From: Chlamydiia bacterium
GTDB taxonomy: Bacteria; Chlamydiota; Chlamydiia; Chlamydiales; Simkaniaceae
Assembly (NCBI GenBank): GCA_020440405.1
Contig: JAGROF010000083.1
Span: 1 to 5,291, forward strand
Direction: 5' to 3'
Length of the DNA: 5,291 bases
This document shows, piece after piece, positions 1 to 5,291 of this stretch. Within the stretch, counting starts at the first letter, position 1, and each line of letters opens with the position of its first letter. The position numbers and the translations under genes are program-made. The notes below the pieces were generated by a model that had not been told where the DNA came from, ran no database searches, and saw only the letters and a list, made by a program, of their open reading frames with translations.

Positions 1-1282
1 ACACCTTCCCGGAATTGTGGGGCATAGCGTGGCAATGCCTGACATCCATTGGGGATATGGGTTCCCCATTGGGGGAGTGGCGGCAATGGATGCTCTTGAG
101 GGTGTGATTAGCCCTGGGGGTGTTGGGTATGACATCAATTGTGGAGTGCGGCTTGCATTGGTTCCCATGGCCATGAAAGAGCTCACTCCTGAATTGAAAG
201 AAGCGCTTATTAATAAGATTTATTCTCTTGTGCCTTCAGGTGTGGGACGCGGACAGCGGGGGAGCAAAGCGCTTAGTTCGGTGGATTATCAGCGTATTGT
301 GTCGAAAGGGGCGGCATGGTCTGTCGAGCAGGGGCTCGGATTTCAAGAAGATTTGGAGCACTGCGAAAGCCATGGCATGATTGAAGGAGGCTCTTTAGAG
401 AGTGTGTCGTCTCATGCCAAGGAGCGTGGGGGGAAGCAGCTAGGAACAATTGGGTCGGGAAATCACTTTGTAGAGATTGGAGCTATTGAATCGATTCTTC
501 TTCCTGAGATTGCAGAGGCGTGGAATGTGCAGGAAGGGATGGTGTATGTCCTCATTCATTCGGGTTCTCGGGGATTTGGTCATCAGGTCTGTCAAGATAC
601 GCTGAATCTTTTTATTCGGCGTGGGTATCACGAGGGACTTCCCGATAAGCAACTTGTTGCAGCGCCTCTTAAAAGTGCAGAAGGGCAGCAGTACTTTGCA
701 GGGATGGCAGCAGCGGCCAACTTTGCATTCAACAATCGGCAACAGATCCTTCAGGAGGTGAGGCAGGCATTTCAAGTGGTTTGTGGGATCCCTAAAGAAA
801 AGGTCCGCCTCCTTTATGATGTCTGCCATAACATTGCAAAGTTCGAGACTCATGAAGTGGCAGGAGAAAAAAAACGGGTGTGTGTCCATCGAAAAGGAGC
901 GACGCGTTCCTATGGTCCCGGAGCTCAAGAGCTCGCCCCTCTTTTTCAAAAGACGGGGCAGCCTGTTTTGGTTCCTGGAGATATGGGACGGGCAAGTTTT
1001 CTTCTTGCAGGGCTGGGCAATCCCTTAACCTTTTCAAGCTGTTGTCATGGGGCCGGGCGGGCGAGAAGTCGTGTGCAATCTTTAAAGTCTTGGCAGGGAA
1101 GAGATCTCATTCAACATATGGCAAAAGAGGGGGTGCTTGTCCGTGCAACTTCACAAAGGACTATTGCAGAGGAAATGCCTGACGCGTACAAAAACGTGGA
1201 TCACGTTGTAGAAGCTGTCGAGAAGGCAGCTCTAGCAAAGAGAGTAGCACGCCTTTGCCCCTCTTTAGTTTTGAAGGGGTAA
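1..1282 (+). CDS. rtcB: RNA-splicing ligase RtcB, 5'-truncated by the window edge
   Basis: RtcB joins RNA ends carrying a 2',3'-cyclic phosphate or 3'-phosphate to 5'-OH ends, using GTP and Mn2+ through a guanylylated histidine; in bacteria it acts in cytoplasmic RNA/tRNA repair. The frame is open to the left edge (first full codon at 2, reading H-L-P-G-I-V-G-H-S), so the GTG at 17 is an internal valine and not the start. Numbering from that codon, the active site is complete: D39 and C42 in GGVGYDINCG, N149-H150 in GSGNHF, H181 in HSGSRGFGHQ, H271 in CHNIAKFE, and the presumed guanylated H344 in CCHGAGRARSR. HRKGATRS lies at 291-298. Offsets from the archaeal enzyme (Cys98, His203, His234, His329, His404) are 53-60, so only about 55 N-terminal residues are missing. 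Spacing fits the long ~480-aa form. No archease gene is visible. The TAA stop touches the downstream inverted repeat, and the next gene is convergent. Confidence 0.97.
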   Translation, partial: HLPGIVGHSVAMPDIHWGYGFPIGGVAAMDALEGVISPGGVGYDINCGVRLALVPMAMKELTPELKEALINKIYSLVPSGVGRGQRGSKALSSVDYQRIVSKGAAWSVEQGLGFQEDLEHCESHGMIEGGSLESVSSHAKERGGKQLGTIGSGNHFVEIGAIESILLPEIAEAWNVQEGMVYVLIHSGSRGFGHQVCQDTLNLFIRRGYHEGLPDKQLVAAPLKSAEGQQYFAGMAAAANFAFNNRQQILQEVRQAFQVVCGIPKEKVRLLYDVCHNIAKFETHEVAGEKKRVCVHRKGATRSYGPGAQELAPLFQKTGQPVLVPGDMGRASFLLAGLGNPLTFSSCCHGAGRARSRVQSLKSWQGRDLIQHMAKEGVLVRATSQRTIAEEMPDAYKNVDHVVEAVEKAALAKRVARLCPSLVLKG

Positions 1283-1377
1283 TACCAATCCTAAAAAAGT
1301 AGCTCCCAAATTCATCTTGATCTTTTTTCAAAAAAATCTTCAATCCAATTTATGATCTTCTATTTTAGGATTGGTAT
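1282..1377. repeat. 96-bp imperfect palindrome with 15-bp terminal inverted repeats (MITE-like or bidirectional terminator)
   Basis: The left arm ATACCAATCCTAAAA (1282-1296) is perfectly complementary to TTTTAGGATTGGTAT (1363-1377). Pairing continues inwards about the same centre: 26 of the 31 positions 1282-1312 pair with 1347-1377. The core 1319-1338 forms an A/T-rich hairpin, GATCTTTT paired with AAAAAATC with one mismatch. The element fills the gap between rtcB and the convergent 552-aa gene. Its left end shares a base with the rtcB stop codon, and its right arm contains the stop codon (1365-1367) and last three sense codons of the other gene. TA dinucleotides border the CCAATCC cores on both sides, which would fit a TA target duplication, but a palindrome makes this ambiguous. 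It could be a non-autonomous transposon remnant or a shared terminator; the inverted repeat itself is certain, the function is inferred. Confidence 0.8.
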
Positions 1378-3023
1378 AAGTGCTGATTTAAAAAGAGAAT
1401 CGTTAAGCGGTTGGACTTTTCATCCAAAAATCTAGCAGACATGCGATTTTGCCATTTTGAGAGGTCGAGGTCTCCAATGGTAGAGATAGACTTTTGATAC
1501 AAGACATCAAAGGCACGAAGAGCATAAGAAAAGTTGTACTTCCAGTGACTCTGATCTAAAAAACCTTCTCCTTGGGCAAGAAGGGACTCTGCTGCTGTTT
1601 TCCAGGCTTCTTCTGTTGGGAACAACTCCAATCCATCGGGAAGCTGAATGGACTCAGTAAGCGTGATCTTTTGTGCTGAGTTTCGGATCATCTCGGTGAG
1701 GTGATCTCCTACTTTAGATGTTGAATCCCAGTAAACCTGAATGGTGCGTCCGACAAGGGGGGATTGATACTCTCGAACGATCGACAGTGTTCTCATTTTT
1801 GTAAATTGGTAGATCACAAGCGCTTTGAGGGCAACCATTGAAAAATGGTAGGGCTCTTTATCTTCCTCAAAAAGGGCGTCCTTTAAATGGAGGAGGATTT
1901 CAGTGCCTAAGAAATATTGCATCAGCCCACGCTCAATCGCAGAGTTTTCAAGAGTGAGTGTGATTTTATTTCCCAAAGCATTTTCGAATGAAAAGGTAGG
2001 GAATTCACGCGAAAAGTTTCCTTCAGCATAGTGATAGAAGAAGATTGCAGGAAGCATCAGGAGCGGAAGGAGCACATCCATCGCTTTTTGTGGGTCATCG
2101 CCAATACGGTTCATTGCCCCAAGGACACGAATATACAAGATAGCGAATGATAGAGGGAGGATTGCGAACATGGAAGAAGTGATATTCATTTTACCAAAGC
2201 GTGCCTGGTAGGCCATTGCAAGCTGCAGGAGGGGAAGTATAGCTAGAAAGTAGTGGTAGATTTGCAGTGTTGTATCATTGCCGGTGTAGCAGACTTTTCC
2301 CCGTGAAACATAAAGTGCGCCATTAAGAGGCTTGAGGTTGAGGGGAAGGTTGTATTGCCGGTTCCAACTTTGGAAATTTTCTTCGTCGCCAAGGGCTTCT
2401 TGAAGGAGTGCAAGGTTTTGAGGGGCACCGATCCCATGGTATGTGACAGTCACATGTTCACGGCGCACGTTTCCTCGGAAGATTTCCTGTTGCGTAAAGG
2501 GGGTGAATTGTGAACTCACGAGTGCTCCTGCTAATCCAGCAGCGATGCCAACTTCTTGGAGAGAGCGCAGGTGAGGAAGCGTTGCAATCAATTGGCATGT
2601 CATCAAAGCTTTGGCAATTTGATCGATCATTGGAGCGTCTTTATCGCTCCTAATTCCAAACGCCAGGGAAGCCACTCCCACTGTCAAAAGGGTGGCTAAG
2701 ATGTTCAAATTGATTTTAAAGATTCTTCCGTAGTCCCACTGGGGGCTTAGCCATTGCCCCGTAAATTTGGCTTCGTCAAAAAGAGAAATCTGATATTTTT
2801 CTTTCCAGGTGTTGGCAAGGCGCCCAAAGGCCCATAGAGCCCCCAGTCCATTGATCACTGTAGAAGCAATAAGAATTCGGTTGATCGTATGAGAGCTGTT
2901 AGGATTATGTCTGCGGTATTCGATCAGCCCAGCTTGAACAATCGCTCCAGCGCAGAAGACTCCTCCTAGATTGGTTTTTGCTAACCCAGAAGCACTATAA
3001 GCAATGAATTCCCCGATTCTCAT
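1365..3023 (-). CDS. Multi-pass membrane protein of unknown function, second gene of a paralogous pair (552 aa)
   Basis: I do not recognise a characterised family. The protein has about eight to ten hydrophobic segments, near residues 15-34, 47-68, 104-124, 136-150, 157-171, 256-273, 282-302, 315-332, 366-385 and 394-409. A hydrophilic loop spans about 172-255 and a soluble C-terminal part about 410-552. It aligns along its whole length with the upstream 626-aa product: RxGEF near the N-terminus, W91-x2-P-x-W96-x2-GRIF-x2-N, YTG at 246-248, F-L-D-x-S-x-W-x-Y at 488-496, and IGDLD-x2-K at 516-523. No signal peptide or known catalytic motif is seen. The ATG start is supported by an AGGG ribosome-binding site five bases upstream, directly after the stop of the preceding gene, so the two are very probably co-transcribed. 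The final codons (Tyr-Gln-Ser-stop) fall inside the right arm of the 96-bp palindrome. Membrane location is likely; function is unknown. Confidence 0.9.
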   Translation of the reverse strand: MRIGEFIAYSASGLAKTNLGGVFCAGAIVQAGLIEYRRHNPNSSHTINRILIASTVINGLGALWAFGRLANTWKEKYQISLFDEAKFTGQWLSPQWDYGRIFKINLNILATLLTVGVASLAFGIRSDKDAPMIDQIAKALMTCQLIATLPHLRSLQEVGIAAGLAGALVSSQFTPFTQQEIFRGNVRREHVTVTYHGIGAPQNLALLQEALGDEENFQSWNRQYNLPLNLKPLNGALYVSRGKVCYTGNDTTLQIYHYFLAILPLLQLAMAYQARFGKMNITSSMFAILPLSFAILYIRVLGAMNRIGDDPQKAMDVLLPLLMLPAIFFYHYAEGNFSREFPTFSFENALGNKITLTLENSAIERGLMQYFLGTEILLHLKDALFEEDKEPYHFSMVALKALVIYQFTKMRTLSIVREYQSPLVGRTIQVYWDSTSKVGDHLTEMIRNSAQKITLTESIQLPDGLELFPTEEAWKTAAESLLAQGEGFLDQSHWKYNFSYALRAFDVLYQKSISTIGDLDLSKWQNRMSARFLDEKSNRLTILFLNQHLYQS

Positions 3024-3027
3024 TGTT

Positions 3028-3033
3028 TCCCTT
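3028..3033 (-). promoter_or_regulatory. Ribosome-binding site AAGGGA of the 552-aa gene
   Basis: On the - strand the sequence runs TAA-AGGG-AAACA-ATG. The purine-rich site overlaps the last base of the preceding gene's stop codon and sits at standard distance from the ATG at 3023. It fixes the start of the 552-aa gene and suggests translational coupling with the 626-aa gene. Confidence 0.7.
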
Positions 3034-4913
3034 TATTGATATTGCAAGTTAAGGACGGAACTACCCATCCATTTCTTATAAGTTGTTCCTCCCCATGAGC
3101 AGATAAGCTTGGCATAATCGATCTCTCCAATCATCAAAGAGCGTGGAACGACTTGAGCATTCATGATGAGTTGACGCCCCACTTCAACGCCGTGGCGGTA
3201 GGTCACAAGCCAGTAGTACTGCCAATAACTGTCATCAAAAAATTTATTGGAATAGTCATAGATTCCCTGAAGGGTGCTTTTCATCGCTTCATCACTTAAA
3301 GGCTGTGAGACCACAAACCGAAAACGAGGGTTGGCGTCTGTCAGGGTACTTTCAAAGTTCAAGCGAGCAGCCTCTGCGGATTCGCTTAGAGAAAGATCAA
3401 AAAGTTTAAATGAGCGGTCTTGAAGAGGGAGCGACATCTTTCTCTCAAATGAGATAAACTGCAGCTGAGAGAGGCGATACAGGGCAATCATCCCAACAAC
3501 AGCACTGGCCAGGTGGAGAGATTCGTTCTCAGTATTGGGCGCTAAAGCAAGGTCTAGAAGGATTTTATTCAAGAGCATCCATTGCATCACGCGGAAAGAA
3601 ACAGGAGGTGTTTTTGTGATCGTAAGGTTGGAAAGGTTGCTTTCTGGAACGGTTCCCTTCAAGTGATCGACTAAGCTTTCTGTCCCTTCTGTTTTGTGGA
3701 GATAGATGAGATATCCAACCGCTAGGGCAGAAGCCGCAAGGGCCCCTAGAATCGCCTCTGTTCCCCATTCTCTCTGGTACATGTCGTGATAATCAACCAC
3801 TTTCCCCATAAAGGCAATGACGTCTAATCCAATCATGACTTTTTGGGCTTTAAAAATGACTCCTGCTAGGTGAGGATATTTCTGCTGCGCCACCACTAAG
3901 CTGAGCTGGATAATGCTATACGTTAGGTAAAGGGAAGCGCCAAAATCTGACTTGGGCGTGTTATGAGCCCCTGTATATTGAATCCGTTTAACGCAGCTGA
4001 GTTGAGCGGAGGCGGGCCGTTCATCACATCCAGAGCATTTAGGAAGCAGATTTCTAGGAAGAGAGAGCTTATAGTCTGTTCCAACGCGTCTTCCGTCACG
4101 ATAGATGGGAACCTCTAGATAATGAGCGTTATCGTCCGCGTGGCACACAATAGCATGGAATGCTTGACGCATTCTTGTAATTAAAGCCTCTTTTGCTTCT
4201 ACATGTCCATGAGAACAGATACTTGTTTCTGGAACAAGAAGGACCTTATAGTTCATTTCTTGCGCCTGTCCAGTGCTTCTTGCAGAGAGGCTTAACCACT
4301 CCATTTTAGCAGAGGAGAATAGGGTGGCAGCCAGCCCAACGACACTGAGTAGAGATTCCATCCGCTTGGTTCCAAAGTGAACAAGGGCAAGGTTGAGAAT
4401 CAGTTGACTCATGTAAAGTGTGCGAGAGAGCCTGTAATTAAAGGGAGCTTCATAAGATTGGCTCACGTTGCCACGTGGAGCCATGGCGTGTTGTGCCCTT
4501 CTAGGATGAGGGAGTTGGCTTAAAGTGTCTGTCAGGTAATGGAGGACGATGAATGAAACCGTTCCAGCCACCAAAAACTTTGCATTAAAAGAAAAGATGC
4601 GTCCCATAGACCAATCTGGAGTGGTCCAATTGCAGGAAAGCATTTTGGGGCTCATCAGGGTCAGGTCATATTTTTCCTGCAGTGCTTTTGCAAGGCTCCC
4701 AAAGGTCCAAAATGCACCAATGGCATTGAATATCAGTAGGATATTGGTGTATTTTTGCGTATCTTTAGCGACTTGGGGGTTCGTGCGTTGGAGGTGGACT
4801 GCTCCTGCTTGGAGGAGGATCCCGGCGCCAAACACCCGACTCATGTTATAAGATGCTAAATTTATGGAGTTTGCAAAAACAAATTCTCCAGCTCGCAAAA
4901 TGTTCCAACTCAT
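3033..4913 (-). CDS. Multi-pass membrane protein of unknown function, first gene of a paralogous pair (626 aa)
   Basis: No characterised family is recognised. Hydrophobic segments lie near residues 26-44, 55-75, 109-128, 164-180, 186-201, 325-343, 349-370, 385-405, 441-458 and 464-480, pointing to an integral membrane protein with no obvious cleavable signal peptide. A large hydrophilic loop, about 202-320, is roughly 30-40 residues longer than in the paralogue. It is rich in Cys and His (C233, H235, H237, H253, C257, H258, H264, C293-x2-C296, C307). A soluble C-terminal part starts at about 485. Motifs shared with the downstream 552-aa product are RAGEF at 7-11, W96-x2-P-x-W101-x2-GRIF-x2-N110, YTG at 313-315, F-F-D-x-S-x-W-x-Y at 558-566 and IGEID-x2-K at 595-602. 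The ATG at 4913 has a modest GAGAG site five bases upstream, and its N-terminus lines up with the paralogue. The 9-bp gap to the next gene indicates an operon. Divergence between the copies is high, so the duplication is old. Confidence 0.9.
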   Translation of the reverse strand: MSWNILRAGEFVFANSINLASYNMSRVFGAGILLQAGAVHLQRTNPQVAKDTQKYTNILLIFNAIGAFWTFGSLAKALQEKYDLTLMSPKMLSCNWTTPDWSMGRIFSFNAKFLVAGTVSFIVLHYLTDTLSQLPHPRRAQHAMAPRGNVSQSYEAPFNYRLSRTLYMSQLILNLALVHFGTKRMESLLSVVGLAATLFSSAKMEWLSLSARSTGQAQEMNYKVLLVPETSICSHGHVEAKEALITRMRQAFHAIVCHADDNAHYLEVPIYRDGRRVGTDYKLSLPRNLLPKCSGCDERPASAQLSCVKRIQYTGAHNTPKSDFGASLYLTYSIIQLSLVVAQQKYPHLAGVIFKAQKVMIGLDVIAFMGKVVDYHDMYQREWGTEAILGALAASALAVGYLIYLHKTEGTESLVDHLKGTVPESNLSNLTITKTPPVSFRVMQWMLLNKILLDLALAPNTENESLHLASAVVGMIALYRLSQLQFISFERKMSLPLQDRSFKLFDLSLSESAEAARLNFESTLTDANPRFRFVVSQPLSDEAMKSTLQGIYDYSNKFFDDSYWQYYWLVTYRHGVEVGRQLIMNAQVVPRSLMIGEIDYAKLICSWGGTTYKKWMGSSVLNLQYQ

Positions 4914-4918
4914 CTAAA

Positions 4919-4923
4919 CTCTC
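4919..4923 (-). promoter_or_regulatory. Weak ribosome-binding site GAGAG of the 626-aa gene
   Basis: GAGAG lies five bases upstream of the ATG at 4913 on the - strand. It supports that start over internal methionines, because starting later would remove the RAGEF motif shared with the paralogue. No convincing -35/-10 promoter pair was found in the 81-bp gap behind it. Confidence 0.45.
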
Positions 4924-4981
4924 TGATTTTTGAAAGAAGCATAAAGAATTTATGAATAAAAAGACACGAGAAATTGCTAGA

Positions 4982-5010
4982 TAGAGACCTTATTTTAGGA
5001 CTGGTCTCTA
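4982..5010 (-). terminator. Hairpin over the transporter stop codon, possible weak terminator
   Basis: TAGAGACC (4982-4989) and GGTCTCTA (5003-5010) form a perfect 8-bp stem around a 13-base loop. In - strand transcripts the hairpin spans the last codons and the stop of the transporter gene. It is not followed by a clear run of T residues on the - strand, so it is a poor match to a classic intrinsic terminator. It might instead be part of the repeat copy that overlaps it. Confidence 0.35.
4991..5005 (-). repeat. Solo copy of the palindrome arm at the end of the transporter gene
   Basis: TATTTTAGGACTGGT (+ strand) matches 14 of 15 bases of TATTTTAGGATTGGT at 1361-1375, the right arm of the 96-bp palindrome. 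In both places, read on the - strand, it ends a coding region in the same frame: Gln, Ser (TCC), TAA. No second inverted arm is seen nearby. It is either a degenerate remnant of the same element or a short 3'-end signal. Confidence 0.6.
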
Positions 5011-5291
5011 AGGGCGAGCACAGAGCCGAAGATGATTAAAATCATTCCTATAATCGCAGTTAAAGGAATTTCTTGACGCCCTAAGAAGAAATCGAAGAGA
5101 TAGGCGAAGGCAACGCTTGAGTAGAGGAGCGATCCCACTTTGACGGCTTTGGCATGGCGATAGGCTCGTGCTAAAAAAAGTTGATAGATGATGGCAACCC
5201 CACCGATGACAATGAGAAATCCCCAGCCATAGAGCGTCGGGGTTTGCCAACTTGTAGCAAGGGGAATCGAGGCTAGAGGAATGGAAAGAGC
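4995..5291 (-). CDS. EamA/DMT-family inner-membrane transporter, C-terminal fragment (98 residues visible)
   Basis: The gene runs off the right edge; only the last 98 residues are visible, read continuously to TAA at 4995-4997. The visible part matches the second half of an EamA (drug/metabolite transporter) domain. A hydrophobic helix (about 25-41) is followed by the family-typical Q-x3-ARAYRHAKAVKVGSLLYSS stretch (37-59), then a helix with the Y-L-F-D-F-F-x-G-R-Q-E-I-P turn (64-76), and a last helix IIGMILIIFGSVLAL (80-94). These proteins usually have ten membrane helices and ~280-300 residues and export or exchange small metabolites; the substrate cannot be read from this fragment. The short tail R-D-Q-S ends inside the repeat copy. 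It lies 81 bp upstream of the paralogous membrane pair on the same strand, so read-through into that operon is possible. Confidence 0.88.
   Translation of the reverse strand, partial: ALSIPLASIPLATSWQTPTLYGWGFLIVIGGVAIIYQLFLARAYRHAKAVKVGSLLYSSVAFAYLFDFFLGRQEIPLTAIIGMILIIFGSVLALRDQS

Noticed and set aside
17..19. GTG as the start codon of rtcB
   Set aside because: The frame is open upstream and encodes L-P-G-I-V, which belongs to the conserved RtcB N-terminal region; the true start is off the left edge.
440..949. Antisense open frame of 169 codons inside rtcB, with smaller overlapping frames at 783-1028, 792-1037 and 880-1182
   Set aside because: rtcB is intact and strongly conserved over this stretch, and the alternative products have no recognisable domains.
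1161..1343. Small - strand open frame running from the palindrome into the rtcB 3' end
   Set aside because: It is antisense to conserved rtcB codons, has no good ribosome-binding site and arises partly from the A/T-rich repeat; a decayed transposon-coding remnant was considered but cannot be supported.
4549..4851. Open frame of 100 codons on the + strand, and similar short frames at 2243-2437 (-) and 3565-3768 (-)
   Set aside because: Each overlaps one of the two membrane-protein genes, whose paralogy confirms their frames.
4914..4994. Promoter for the membrane-protein operon (TATGCT at 4938-4943 on the - strand)
   Set aside because: No acceptable -35 element at 16-18 bp spacing; too weak to annotate.
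5008..5250. Open frame of 80 codons on the - strand
   Set aside because: It is out of frame with the transporter fragment at 4995-5291, whose translation has clear EamA features.
1..5291. CRISPR array, tRNA/rRNA genes, complete insertion sequence or transposase
   Set aside because: No regularly spaced repeats, no cloverleaf or rRNA-like stretches and no transposase-coding frame were seen.

Overview
This window holds three complete or nearly complete coding regions and one gene fragment. They are an RNA ligase gene (rtcB) on the + strand, a tandem pair of large related membrane-protein genes on the - strand, and the 3' end of a drug/metabolite-family transporter gene, also on the - strand. 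Coding density is high, gaps are short and base composition is moderate. The organism is bacterial. The two unrecognised multi-pass membrane proteins, with their 'W-x2-P-x-W-x2-GRIF' signature, resemble the lineage-specific membrane families of environmental Chlamydiae (Simkania/Parachlamydia type). That is an impression only, because nothing in the window fixes the taxonomy.

Layout. Positions 1-1282 (+) encode RtcB, missing only its N-terminal ~55 residues off the left edge; every known metal- and guanylate-binding residue is present. Positions 1282-1377 form a 96-bp imperfect palindrome with 15-bp perfect terminal inverted repeats. It fills the gap between rtcB and the convergent gene and overlaps both stop codons. 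Positions 1365-3023 (-) and 3033-4913 (-) are two genes 9 bp apart, read from right to left as 626-aa then 552-aa proteins. They are full-length divergent paralogues and almost certainly one operon. Positions 4914-4994 are a short intergenic gap. Positions 4995-5291 (-) encode the last 98 residues of an EamA/DMT transporter.

A 15-bp sequence (ACCARTCCTAAAATA on the - strand) lies at the end of both the 552-aa gene and the transporter gene. In both cases it supplies the stop codon in the same frame (Gln-Ser-stop). Its inverted partner lies immediately after the rtcB stop. This looks like a small dispersed repeat, possibly a MITE-like or terminator-like element, that sits at the 3' ends of transcription units.

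How the genes work together: the two membrane proteins are probably co-expressed and may act as a pair. There is no sequence evidence linking them functionally to RtcB or to the transporter. The most novel material here is the uncharacterised membrane-protein pair and the stop-codon-associated repeat.
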